DNA of 64,000 nt from Formicarius rufipectus (lineage: Eukaryota > Chordata > Aves > Passeriformes > Formicariidae), in NCBI GenBank assembly GCA_013399695.1, contig VXAU01004747.1, forward strand, positions 714,797 to 778,796, read 5' to 3'. Made by a program: the position numbers and the translations under genes. The first letter of the stretch is position 1. Each line of letters opens with the position of its first letter. The notes beneath the pieces are model-generated. The model was not told the DNA's origin, searched no databases, and was given only the letters and a program-made list of their open reading frames with translations. This document shows, one piece after another, positions 1-13,072 of the stretch.

Positions 1-240
1 CGCTGGTAGCGCCGCGAAGCGCGCGGGATGAGTGGAACGTGATGCTGGTTCAAATGTGTGTATGGGGTGGGTGGGAGGGAGGAGGGACCGTGCTCAGAGG
101 TGTGTCCCAGACGGGAGGAGAAAAAAAAGTTTGGCCAGCTGTTTGTAGCAAAAGGAGGGTATGTTTGTTTCTGGAGACGCTTCGCTGGCCGTGGATAATC
201 GCCGCTTGCTGCGCGGTATCTTGCAGGCTCAGGTCTGCTT
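1..240. promoter_or_regulatory. CpG-rich edge of a GC island
   Basis: The first 30 bases are dense in CpG (several GCG and CGC words), and CpGs recur to about 220 before the sequence turns AT-rich. This looks like the trailing edge of a CpG-island promoter or first exon lying left of the window. A donor-like AGG|GTATGT lies at about 159-164 on the plus strand, but no reading frame or start can be assigned, so neither direction nor gene identity can be given. The two short overlapping open frames here are not convincing coding regions. Confidence 0.4.
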
Positions 241-3200
241 TATGAGAGTGCATGTAGGAGTATCTGCTACAGCATAGGGCTGAGTATCAACAAAATATTT
301 TCCTAGCTCAGGCAGACATGCTTAGTGCTGTAAATACTACTTTATTTTTCCACGCTAACATCCCACTAACCTCAAGAACATTTGTTAAGACACCTCTTCA
401 TAAAGTTAACTTTTTGGGATTTTTCGTAATTATTGTTTTTTAATCGTGACTTTTTAGGGTGTAGTGTTGCATTTATATCCTCTACAAAAGCTGTGAATCT
501 TGCTCCGAAATATTGAGTAGGTCTTTGGGATTGGTAGAGCTCCGTATTTGAAAGGTTAGTTTTGCATAGTATTTTCCAATAATACCGCTATCCTTGTGTA
601 TTGCATTTTAGTTTCTGCTACAAGTGTGGTAGAAGGAGTAACTTAGCTTTGTAAAGCTATGAAATACGTGTGCAAGTTCAAGCAGCTCTGTAGTTAGCAT
701 GTCCACACGGAAGTTGCTCAGCAATTCCCTCCTCCTGTGGTGACTCTTTAATGGTACAGATTCTCTGGAACCGGCGCTGTTGAGATGCTGTGATGCTGCG
801 TGAACGCTCTCGTGTGCTGCATTACCCAAGGTCCCGAGTTTAAAGATAAGGTCCAGTTTTTCTACATGGTCCATGGGTAGTGCAGGGTCTGCCATGTAGA
901 TGGACCTCAGGGGGATGGTTTTGTAAGGGTGACTTTTCACCTGAGTTTGACTGAGTTGGAGGTATAACAAGACAATTCTGCAGCAAAGAAATCGCCCTGG
1001 AAAAGGCTGAGGCTGGGGACCGGAGCCCAGGGTGGTATCAAGTGTGTGTTGGCTTTTCTGCTGTGAAGTTCTGGGTCAGTAAGGCGCAGGCACATCTTTC
1101 TTTGTAGAGGGTAGGTGGGGTGATCGTTACAGTTTTTACTTTCATTTTGATTAGGTATAATGCATGCAACTGTTTTGTAAATACACTATTATGTAAAACA
1201 TGTAGCAAATTAGCTCAGAAGATTCAGTGCTCACTGGTAAAATTCTCTGGTGAATTTGTTCTTGGTTGTGTTACTGGGTTGCTTAAAGGGAATAATTTTA
1301 ATCCTGTAATATGGAAGTCCTGGAAAAAATTTAACTAGGAACCAGTCAGTGTCTCTTGATTAGGAAGACTTTTGAATTGATACATTACTGCATTTTCTGT
1401 ATAGTGCAAATTTAGCTAGAAATCTACACTTTCATTTAAACAATAAGTTCAAATGTTTGGACCTAAAAATCGTGAAACTGAGAATAAAAAAAAAATAATA
1501 AAAAAACTTGATCTTCCAGAATTTATGTGACTCAATAGTCCAACAAAACATTTAGGTTGGAATGTGTGTCATGGCTTTGCTTTGTAATGCATATTTGGTC
1601 GTTAAAGCTTCATGTTGGAGGGTGACAAGAGAGCTTCAGGAGAGAATTTTGCATAGTTCTGAGGTCGCGTATTTTACCATAGATCTCCTTCCATAGCAAG
1701 TAGGAAATAAGAAATTAAGTTTTTTTACAGAAGTAATGCAAAACACAAGTCATACATAATTACCTGCATCTAGAATAATGGGATGAATAGCTGCATCCAG
1801 AATGATGGAAAGAATTAAAGGGGTGGTATAGAATTAATAATTCGAAAATACATTCAAATGGATTTTCTTCTTCTGGGAGTTTGATTAGGTTTTTCTTTTT
1901 TTTTTTCCTCCAGTAAAGCTGGTGTATTTCTGCTTGCGGAAAAGATTAGATTTACAATTAAGCAGTATGAAGTGGAGATCATAGAAAAAGTTTAAGGAGC
2001 TTAGTTATTGACTAGAATGAGTTTATTAAATTAATAGTCCACTTAATGGTTCGGTTACTTTATTCTCCATTTTCTGCTGAATGCTTGGATGCAAAGTCTC
2101 TTCTAGTCACTTATTACCGTTATTGTGTTTATTTCTTAGAGTGTCTTTTTATACATACATACTGTCTGCTTTGTGCAGTAATAACAATTAACAGTCGCTT
2201 TCCATCTCCTTTGCAATGGCTTTTCTCAGTAATTGCTCTCTAGTGCTGCTATTAGATTCACAAATTCTGTCTGTACTTAAAATTTACAAATTCAACAATA
2301 CTTCTACTTACAAGGTAGCTTACAGCTTTTCAACTCTTAGGTTTTATTTTTCACTCAGTCTTTATCTATGCGAAATTACTAAATCAGTAGATATGTTTTT
2401 GTGAAGAACTGTAGTTGTTTGTCTTCAAGGGATAAATTAAACATGTTTAGTATGTAAATAGCGGAGGGAAGTACCTGAGACTCGTACATATATACCGGTG
2501 GTTTTCTCTAAAGTTCTCTCAACTTAGTACTTATAAAATGTGCTTGTTCTGGAATTGCTTTTAATGATCTGTTTCTTGCATTTTCATAAATTTTGTTTGA
2601 GAAATGTTACATCCTCTTAGGGAAACAATAGCAGGGTGATGTTAGTCTTCAGTTCCACTAGCAAGAACTTAGTGCAGAGATGTTGAGCAAACAGTAACAT
2701 ATATTTCTTATTTTTTGGCCAGGTGTGGTAGAATAAGACAGATATTGTTGCTGACAGTCTTCCTTAGCTCAATATTTACTGTCTTTGTCTATTTTCAGAT
2801 AAAATGTATATACTAAGGTTGCTTGTTCTTTCAGCAAACAATGTGTGGAATATGGACTGAAGAATTCAGTTTAATTTATTTTGAATCCAAACTAAATTTT
2901 CTACTACTGTCTGCTAATAAAAATAGGGTCACTTTTTGGTACTTGAGCCAGCTGTCGCTGTCAGACAAGTAGTTGCCTGTTGGTATTTCTACTTGTGAGA
3001 TGACTAGGGTAATAGTAATCTGGATACTCTGGTTGCTGTTCCCTGTCCCTTCCACCGAATAGTAAAACACTTGTACTTCTTTACATTTCTCTCCTGTTTG
3101 TTCCTTCTTTGTGTGTCACTTCTGCTCATTATTTTTTATTTCTTCAGGGATGTAAACATGCTTTGCTGCAAGGCGTTGGTGTATTACAGTTTTTTCTCCC

Positions 3201-6200
3201 TTAGAGCAGTAGGCAGTGAGTACGTTAAATTTATTTTTTCCCTTTGCCTTCTTACAGCGGTAAGATGGAGAGGGTGTTTTTGCACTTATTATGGTTTGCA
3301 CCATGTTGTAGGGGAATGTTCTGAGGTTTTTAAGTTTTCATCAGTGCAAGGGTTGTGGTTGGAGTTTGGATATTCTCCGTGTTTACCATGTAGTGAGCTA
3401 TGGAGATGACCTTTTCCAGTTTCAACTAGTCAGTACAGATTGCATTTCTGGGCCTTGCCAGCTTTAGTAGTTCTGAAATTGGATATCATGCATGTATTTC
3501 CTGATTTAATGCCTGGATATTAGTAAAAACACAATAGTTCCTCTGTGAAAAAATCTGGGAAGAAACTTGATGTTCTGTCTGAGACTTGCATTGTTTAAAA
3601 ATTTTAAAATATCTATTTAAAAGAGTAAAACAGATCTGAAAGCAGCTCTTGCCCAGTTTGGCTTCTAAGTCTGAAGAAACATACTGCTTGTCAGGAGGGA
3701 TGGGAGGTACGATAAGGCAGCAGTGTTGCTGCATGCTACAGTATCCTAGTCAGAAAAAATGTGAAATGTAAATTGATAGTTAATATATTTTGACTCTATC
3801 AGAAGATGGGAGGCTGAAAAGCTAATTAGCAGATGAAAGGAGAAGAAACAAAGTTGCAAAACAAAGAGTTGATAATTTTAGATAACCTGACAGAGGTTTA
3901 CTCAAAAGGTGATACAATATCATGTTGCTTGTGTGAGGGAAAGCCTTCTAATCCATCTAAATGCCTAGTGAAGTAAAAGTCACTGATGTTTTTATTTGCA
4001 TTTAATTTTCATAATTTTATAATGACTCTTGAGTGTGTTTTAAAAAGTACTTCAGTAGAAAACAGAGTTTGCAGTAATGTATTAAATTTTTGGTAGTAAA
4101 ATCTGTTCTGTAACGAGAGACATTTATGCCCTTTAATTTAGTAGCAGTCTATAAAGAACATAGGTCTTTTGAATGCTGTTAACTTTCTCCTGTTACATTG
4201 GAAGATTTTCGTATTCTAGCCTCTACTTCTCTAGTTGAAAATGCTTTTTCCTGTTCCTCTGATCACCTTGTATCCTAGGGTAGTAAGGTTTTGTTCCTGC
4301 TCGAGTCCTTCCTTTTTTCTTACAGCTAACATTGGTTGTACCATGCAGTTCTTTACTGTCGTCTTCATGTGGCGAAAGTAGACTTGGCGAGAGTTAATTT
4401 AAAAGTATGACTTCAAATCAAGAGGCAAAGTGCTTGGAAAGGGTTTGCCAGCCTTGTTCTAAGGCTGGTCTATTAAGTCTCCACTTGATCAGAACTGGTA
4501 AACACCTGGGCTCCAAGGCACCCCTTACCGACTTTTCTGGCCCTGTGACCTCTGCATAAATCTTACAATAATATCACATGAGTTGTAGGAAAGGTGTTCA
4601 AGTCTAGGGGACAGCAAGAACTCTTCAGGAACTTGCCAGTCTACTGTGGACTAAATATATTTTGGCCTTAGGGCAATCCAGTGGTAGTAGGCGCTCTTGT
4701 CTTGCAGCTTCATACAGCCAAGAGACACAAATTACTCAGCAACCCTGGGTCAGTGTCCTCTAGTGTAAACTTAGATGTCTTACAAGCTGAAGAGACACGG
4801 GTTGTCTAGGTCTTTTTCTGTAGGTGTGAGAACCTTTTAACTGTCTCCTGGGATGTTTGGGGATCCTTAGAAGTAATTTGATGACCCTTTTTGGAGGAGA
4901 TGGAAATGCTATAGAGTACATTTTGTTTTCTTACTACAGCTGACAGTAGAATCTCCTTTTGATACAGTAATACCAAAGCTTTGTGATTTAAAAACTAGAT
5001 TTATTGAAGCGTTGAGTAATCTTAAAAAGTTAGATTAAATAACAATATTTTAATTGTTTGAGGCTTCTGTTGCTTGCATACTGTTACTTAAGAAACCGTA
5101 AGTTAATGGTATTAAGTAGGTGCAACTAGCATGAGGAATGATGAGAAACTTGAAGAAAGCATTAATATAATGTTTTGATTAAAAATTTTCATCTCTGAGA
5201 TAGAGGAAGGGAAAGTGTTCTCTCACTCCAGCTTCTTACAGAAAGCAAAATATACTTTACTCCAAAATGAGTTATGATCCGTCCTTGATCTGAAGTAGCT
5301 GAAAATCTCTTTAAGAAAGGAGGACATAATACATGTTGCATGAAATGGTAGTTTTAAAACATTGTCAGCTACTTCTATGGGTTTTAGTGTATTTCTTTGT
5401 GATCCTCTCTAGGATTTCTATGCACTGAGATTTTTCCCGGGTGTGTTAGTGTTATTATAACGACATTCTTACATTGCTGTAAATGTAGCAGTTTAACTCT
5501 CAGTTGGGAATGTGCTTATTCTGAAAACTCTGTTTAGGATTTTCATTTTGTTGCTTGTTTGGGGTGTTTTTTGAAGCTTCACTTAACTGCTTCTAGGTAA
5601 GAAGCTAAAAAAAAAGAGCACTTTGGCACAACTGTGTGTCCACACAGGAAGTTTTACTATTACAGCCATTGTAAGTTAAATTCATATTCTTCTATATGTA
5701 TTTGGGATCTGAGAAGAATTTGTTTCTAATTAAGTTTCTAACCGTTTCTGTTTGTCAAATGGCTGTGATTCTGCCTTGTCAGATTGGAATTGTTGTACCA
5801 GATGCCTATTCTTGCAAATTAAAAATGCCAATAAGTCTTCCTTTGATGAGAACAAGAATAAGATTTGAGGCACAGTGATTGCTTGGAACTGTTCTTTAAG
5901 ACTCTGACCATTTTCCACTGACCTTGCAAAAAATGTCAATATTTAATATTTTCTCATATTTAAAATTGGTCCTTCAGGATCTGCTTTCTACAGGTGGTGT
6001 GACAGCACAAAGAGCAGGTGTAGCTTTGAGTTGGTTTTCAATATTTCTATTGTATTTAATAAAAGGTTAGAGGAAAGTTACCTACATTTCTGATGGTACT
6101 TATTTTGCTGAATGGTACTTGAAAGGGGAAAAATGTTTTTTATTACACAGCTAGGCTTTTTCACACTTTTTTTTAACTCCATAGTTGCAGTAAATGAGCT

Positions 6201-7614
6201 GTATATAGTTTTCTTTGCTTGGCATTTTTAATTTTCAGAGTACTCAGAGAAGCAACCAAAACCGGCTGATAAGTCCCATTTGTTGGAAGTTAACTTCTCT
6301 GCTCTTTCACATTAGAAGTCCAACTTTCTTTTCCCTGACCCTGGCAAAAAATGGATTCAAATTCAGAAAGACTTCCTGTTGATTGAGAAGTAAATTAGCT
6401 TGTGGAGAAGTGTCTCGGGGGAGGAAAAAGGTAGAAATCCCGTTGTATCAAATACTTTTAACATTGGCTAATGAGCAATGGAAAATGCTCCTGACAGCAT
6501 TAGTGATGGCCTCAGGGCAAGAACACAGTGGCGTAATTGGTCTGTTCTGTCTCCAGCTCTAACCCTGTACTTAACCAATGCTGGATAATGTTGCTTTCAC
6601 CAGTTTATGTAACTAGATAAACTGGTACTGCCTTGTGTGTAGATACAGTATATCAGCTTAACTTGCCCCTGCTTCAGCTGGGTATGTAAATAAAATGCAA
6701 AGTTTTCACAAAAAATAACTGATAATTGTTATTACTGCATTTTCAGATTTAATAAAGGATGAATAAAAAGCGACATGTGAGTGAAGAGCATTCAAACTTC
6801 GGGGAAAATTGCAAGAGTTAGGTTTTTTATATGGTAGGAGAGTTTGACTGTGAAAATCGGTTTTCGTGTATTTCAAGTAGGTACCCTAAAGGCATACTTG
6901 TATATTTTTGGTGGAAATAATAACGATTGGCTACCTTCCTTTTGAAGGAAAGGGGAAATTCCTCCACTTTCAGAGGAAATTAGATGAGAAAGTTGAAGAA
7001 TTCTTTGGTGCCAAACCCCAAAAGTCTGAAAATTTAGGGCCCTGGCCTCACACATACTTGAGCAGGTGTGAAACTCTTCTTGCAAGTAGTTCCAGATTCA
7101 GTAGTTCTGATTGACCTCGTTTATCAAAGACTGCGGTGTTGAAGACAAGGATTGTATCAGTAATAACTTTTATCGCGTTTTTAAATGGAAAAAATAAGCC
7201 ATAAAAATGAGTGTATTGCCTCATTTCTCTGAAGACTGAAAAAACACTGTTGAATATAAACCAGATTTTTGAAAATTTACTTCCTGTTCCTTTCTTAGGT
7301 ACTGAAATAGCTGAGAAGTACAATTCAGACTGATGTCAAGCTATAAATATTGATGAAGCTCTACTTGGCAGCTGGTTATGTTGAAAGTTGGTGTTTGCAA
7401 TTATAGTTTAGAATTATTTGCGTAACAACTCAGCATTTGTTTTCTTTGAAAATAATAGCACTAGGATCTTGGACTTCTCTGCATGTATAATCACGTTAGT
7501 GGGAAGTCAAATTGTATGAAAGAACCCCCTCTGGTACTAATCATTAAAAGCGTGATAAATATAGAGCATTAATGTGGAAAATTTCGGGGTGTGCACTTAT
7601 AAAAGACTGAGATT
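241..7614. other. Unannotated AT-rich intergenic or intronic DNA
   Basis: I see no coding exon, RNA gene or recognisable transposon here. The open frames present (longest 120 codons, minus strand, near 608-970) show no family motif and lie within chance expectation. Short A or T runs, for example near 1487-1506 and 1894-1908, are ordinary low-complexity sequence. The stretch fits intron if a gene starts in the left CpG island. Confidence 0.5.
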
Positions 7615-7669
7615 TAAAAAAACAAACAAAAAAACCCACAAAAAAAACCCAAAACAACAACAACAAAAA
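7615..7669. repeat. A-rich / CAA low-complexity tract
   Basis: Runs of A interrupted by C form degenerate AAAC and CAA units. It could be the decayed A-rich tail of a retroposed sequence, but no source element is recognisable on either side. Confidence 0.8.
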
Positions 7670-9060
7670 GGCAAATTGTGATTTGAGTTTCATTCGTCAT
7701 TACACCACCCTCAGTCTTCCTGCTGGCTCTGTCCCTGCTCAGTGTGGCTGTAATCGGGAGCCTGAAGCTGCGTTACAGGGTCCGGCGTTGTGATCGGGAG
7801 CTCTCCGGGGATGCCTGTCTGCCTTCCTCACTGCTGGAGGACTTAGCACCAGTGTTGCCGCACCGGTGTGAATTCCTTACCAATGCAGCTCTTACTGAAA
7901 AAGCAAACAAAGCTAAAGGATGGTTTAACAGAGGAAATGTTGATACTCTTCTTATTAAATACAGGTAGATTGTAAGAGCTAAAGAGTTTGAAAGGCACGA
8001 TATCTTCCTATCCTGTCCTCCGTGTGAATGATCTTGAATGGTGCCGTCTTTAACTCTGGTAGTTGTTGCTGCTGCCAGTGAGTAAAACACCCTTCCCCCT
8101 TTCCTGTCCACATGCCTGCTTTACTGCCTTATCAGTTTTAATTTAGTTACTACTGCTGGTTTTGGTAAACGTACTGCTGGATAGGACTCGATGAATGTTA
8201 CTTGTGGTTCAAAAGGAAACCTTCGATCCTGACTTGACTTTTATGGTATGAATAATCTGATGGGATGATTCTGTTGGGATTATCAGCAGTAAAGGAGTTA
8301 TTTATAGCTTTCAGGTTTAAAGTTGAGCTGTTGAGAAGTAGGCTTCTCTCTCATCACAACATTTTGCTGAAGATGGAGAAAAATGCCTCAATGCTCTGGT
8401 ATAGTGTAATACCCACTCTCTCTTAAGACTCTCTTCTACAAAACTCTAGTCCTCTGTATTTTGAAGACTTTCTGTCATTTTGCAGATGTCCTGAAATAAA
8501 GGCTTGTTATCGTTGCACTGGTGTTGGTCCAGCAGTGCTGAATCATTAGAAATGCCAGCATGCGTGGATTGCTGACATTTGGAGTGTGGTGATTGCATCC
8601 CAGTTTTGCCACGCGGGCACCATGAAATAACATGAATGTTTCAATACTTATGGTAATGAATGCTTTTGTGCCATTGGGATTCCAAGCATTGCTACCATTA
8701 TCAAGTAGAAGGAGCGTTAGCAGTGTGAAGCACTTTTTGTGCCTGAAAACCGGTAATATTCAAAATCTAATAGAACTAGAGATGAACAATTGAAAAGAAG
8801 GGTGGAAGGGGAGGTTTATAGTGATCGTTTGTTTCCAACTTCGCCAAAATAATCTGGTAAAACTGGGTAAAACTTTGATTTGGAGTGGGAAAAGCAGCCA
8901 ATATTCTCAGCTTGCCATGTTTTATTCTCCAGTCCCGATCACCACAACTCATACTGTGCTGCTGTCAAGAAGACACTGTTAGTTAAGATAGTGTACTCCC
9001 AACAACCTCAGTTTGAGAGTTTCCAGAAAAGTTGTGCTAGAGGGCTGAAGACCTTGAAGA
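7670..9060. other. Unannotated sequence with a CpG-richer patch
   Basis: Positions 7,740-7,875 hold about ten CpGs within 135 bases, against a CpG-poor background. A 74-codon open frame (7,744-7,968, plus strand) covers the patch but has no recognised motif. The rest is ordinary AT-rich DNA. Confidence 0.4.
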
Positions 9061-9166
9061 GAGGAAAAAGAAAAAGGAAAAAAAAAACCAAAAAAACCCC
9101 AAAAAATCAAAAACAACAACCACCACAACAACAACAAAAAAAAAAACAAACCAAAACAAAAAAACA
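9061..9166. repeat. A-rich low-complexity tract
   Basis: About 105 bases of A runs broken by G at the left and by C or CAA units at the right. The lysine/glutamine-rich open frame across it is an artefact of composition. Confidence 0.9.
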
Positions 9167-12100
9167 GAATTAATTTTGAAGATGTTGTGTTACATATACA
9201 TATTGTATTGTACACACATTATGTGTATATGTCCATAAATGTGTTTATATACACTCCAGTCACATTGAAAAGACAGAGTGGGACAAGGCACAAAAGCCTT
9301 TGGAATACTTAACCAGTTAGCAGCTTTGGGCTGGTTATAGCTGGGATGGAACCTTGATTGCAGTTGAGAAGTGACGTGTTATTATGTAGTGTACAGTAGG
9401 CTGCTGCCACAAAGTAGAGACAAATGCCTTCTATGTTCACTGTAACCTCTAATGGTTTCTGTAGCAAAATCAGTGTGAACAGGAAAGAAGTGGATTTTGG
9501 GCAGTAGAAAGTGGCAAAAAGGTGTAAGAAAAACATTTTTTAAAAACAGACTTTTCAATTTGATTTTCCTTTACTGGGAAGAGGAACATTTAGCACCTTA
9601 AGTGTTGTTTATGTAAATGTCTTGAAACACTAGGAAGGTGGCAGTGCAATATTCTGTCTTCAGTTTATGTTTCAAGACTGTCTTTAGACTCAAAGGCTAG
9701 AAACAGGGTTGTCTAAATAGAAAGTCTGATTTAAGGCCGTTTGGGAAGCATCCTTTTGTATGTTTCTCTTCTACTCCTTGAGTCAAAAAGGGAGACATTC
9801 TTTAATGATAAAACCCCTCAAACTCACTGATGATTGCATTTTTCTGAGCAGAACAAGTTGTGTAATTGTCCATTCAGAAAAAAAGACCTCTGACATCTTC
9901 AGGAATGTTCTATTTTATGAAAGTGGTTTCCTAATTTATATTGAGCTGTTGATGTAAAAAGACTTAAGTGCTCTGAAGTGGGACTTGTGCTTTATACATG
10001 TAGGTCATGTCTTTAACTTTGGTATAGTCCTGTTCTCATGTTACCTTAACGAGCAGTACAGACTAATGCATATGATATTTATTCCAATTTACACTTACTT
10101 ATCTTGTTAAAAGTAGTAACAGCTGAACCATTTTACATGTATTACCAAAAACATCAGTGCAGAGAATTTAATACTGAACAAAATACAAATTGTGCAGCCA
10201 ACACTGCGTTAAACATAATGGATGCTTTTTCCCATGTCATGTTTTGCTATAGTGATTTTGTGAAGTATGTGACTGCCAAGACTGAATGCTGTTCTCTGAA
10301 TTTCTTTTTCTTTTTAAATAAGAGATTGATGATATATGCCTTTTCCCATTCCTCCTGGCTGCCTTGTTTAGAGTGATATCTTTAGTTCATTTTTTCTTTA
10401 AGTGCTAATCCTTCCTGGATTTTCTTCCACCTAAGCATTGTAAAGAGATTGTTCTAAACCGTGTGAAATAAAGAGCTTGTAAATCCTCTCTCAAGTACCA
10501 GTAGCATGCCTCCTTCTACAGTAGTATTTCTAATTGATTATGTTTCCCTCTTCAAAAATCTTGAAATGTGAAGTCAAGTGGAGAACTAGCACAGGGAGAC
10601 CTGGGTTGTCCTGGATAATTTTATGGTAAACTATGACTGCTACACTGCCAGTGCGCTGTAGGTGAAAAAAAACATGAAATATTTCTGTATTTCTTTTAAA
10701 TTTGTGAATGACTTTAAGCCAACTTTCCATTATCATGACTGGCTATGTGATATTTTTGTGTAGTTATGTCAGCAGCCAGTTTCTTTTAAGACAGCTTGGG
10801 GCCTCTTGACCAGAGTGTGCCCTTGGTTGTCTTATCAGAATCATCCCACAGATAAATCAGAACTAAGTTTAAAGTTTGCTTCTGTAAAGCATTTACCGAC
10901 TTAGTAAAGGGGCAGTTAAACCACAGTGGGAGCAAAAACTCCCTTTTATCACCATGTGTACTGTTTCTAGTCAGAACTTGTTTGAATGGAAGTCATGCTC
11001 AGAAAGCTCTTAGTTAATGCTAGAAGATCAGGAAAAAATACTCAGTTTATGGCAGCTAGTCCAAAGACAGGGACAGCTTGTCACTGATAATGCTGTACGT
11101 TAAGCATGAGCAGTAGCCAACAAGATGATGCAGTGAATTTAGAAAAACGTCACTTGTTCATTACCTTCACAACAAACCCTTCTCTTCTGGTGCCTGAATA
11201 ATGGCAACTGGGATAATTTAGGTTTTAGTAATGTTAGCTTGGATGTATAGTGGTAAGCCAATGGTTCGGACCTCTTTTCATTCCTGGAAGTTGGTTATGT
11301 TTTGTGAAAACAAAATTGAAATATTTGATGCTAGGTGTGGTTAAGACAGATTATGAATGATTGAAATGGGCTTGAGTGTTAGCCAATGCAGTGCTGCTGC
11401 TATGTTATTCTTTCAAAATAGGATTAAATACCCTACTATTCGTAGGTAATGGGATTCATTTTTACACATAACATTTAATATTCAGGAGTTATTGTAGAAT
11501 TACTTCATCACTTTCCTTGAATGCACTTGTATGTGTTCTCTCAGTTCTTATACAAGAAACCAGTTTCATCCTGTGTTTTTTCCCAGTTTTGAATAGAAAT
11601 TACGTTTTTAGAGCCTCCTACTGTTCTGTTGTATCTCATTGTCAGTAGGAGATTCTGTCATGCATGCTACCAGTGCTTACTGTTTTTTCAGATTTGGATG
11701 GGAGGTTGAGGGGAGAATTTTAAGAAAATACTTTGCTGATGGCAGCCTGTTCTTTCAGTTCTGTGCACTTGGATTATTTTGACCTTCCTGCAGAGGCAGG
11801 TTATGTGAGGTGATCAGAAAGGAGGTATTTGCCATGGGTAAAGAACTTGGTGAGCAAATGTGGAATGATGTGCAGCACTCTAAAAAAGTACTTGGTGAGA
11901 AAAAAGCCAGTTTAGGAGTCCTGACTCTGTCCAGGATATTCTGCTGCTTCATGGATTCCGTAACCTGGCTAAGGAAGTTGCTACACTTGTCTGTATCGGA
12001 ACTAGAAGTATATGCAGAATATTTCGGCTGTCTGTCCGTGCATACAATTTTAGCTTGTCAGGGCAGGACTTTATGTATGCAAGCCAGGAATATGTAGGTA

Positions 12101-12999
12101 CAATGAATTGATTTTGTTTTTGCAAGATAATAGAGACAGAGTCAGGTCTCTGTTCCTGAGTGTCTGAACTAGTAAGTAAGTGTTGTAGTTGATTGATTAA
12201 TACTTGGTTGGGAACCGTCACAGTTTTTGAGGGAAGGGGTCTGGTCCCCTGCTTTGTTCTCTCAGAGGAATGGTGCATAAATTGTATGTGGGTTATTTCC
12301 TGTTTATTTTTCCTTTTCCTCCCCTCTATCTATCTAATAGAAGTGTATCTGCTTTCATGGCTAAAAGTTTTCCTGTGCAGTCCAGGCAAGCAGGTTGTTG
12401 CATCTTAAAGCCCTTGCTGCTGACAGTAGGTCCTTACTCTGAGGATTTGAACTGGGAGATGTATGCATGATATTTAAATTTTTTTCTGACCATGGTAGAC
12501 ACTGAGATTGTCCTTGCTGTAACACTGTGGCAGTCCTGCTCATCTTTAATCTCTAATCCAAATTGTTTTCACTGGATTCTACTCTCTTGTGCCTCTTTGA
12601 CTTTGCTAATTAACATTGTTACTGTGTTGTTAGGCCTAGGTTTATCAGAGTAACAGGAGGAGGATGATCCGTCTTTTCTTGTCATGTATTTATTAAAAGT
12701 TATATAGATACTGACACACTGCTTTTTTCCTTTAGGAATAGGAATCCATACTTTAACTCTTTCCCCATCTCCCCAGTACTGTATAAATCACAGGAGGAAG
12801 AGTGACTGTGTTGCTTCTTTTGCACTTAGAGTTTTTTGTTTACTCTCCTTGATTTTACTGAGATGAATATAGCTTTTTCTAAATGCTTTGGGAATAAGGT
12901 TTGAGCTTTGGAGACAATTGACTTTTGGATTAATATGTTTTTTATCTACTAATGCCCACAGTTGTTTGATGTTTTAAATTTCTTTTTGTCTCCTTTTAG
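9167..12999. other. Unannotated AT-rich DNA
   Basis: No transposon, exon or RNA gene was recognised. Near 9,183-9,245 is an alternating purine-pyrimidine AT/GT-rich stretch with weak inverted repeats. Open frames near 11,810-12,470 overlap on both strands and show no family signature. Confidence 0.45.
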
Positions 13000-13072
13000 G
13001 GTTTTGTTTTTGCACTGAATGTAGCCAGGACGGATTCTTGTGGGCTTTGGCAGCCCTTGGAAACTGTCAAAG
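13000..13072 (+). other. Candidate 73-nt internal exon (weak)
   Basis: A pyrimidine-rich tract ends in TTTTAG at 12,994-12,999. It is followed by 73 bases and then a donor, CAAAG|GTAAAA, at 13,073. Two of the three frames are open throughout; the third has a stop near its start. Read with the frame that enters two bases in, it joins without a stop to the candidate exon at 17,662. I do not recognise the peptide in either frame. It could be a coding exon, an exon of a noncoding RNA, or a chance pairing of splice signals. Confidence 0.2.

Noticed and set aside
8880..9173. 97-codon frame ending in a Lys/Gln/Pro-rich tail
   Set aside because: The tail is the A-rich low-complexity tract; the upstream part has no recognisable domain.
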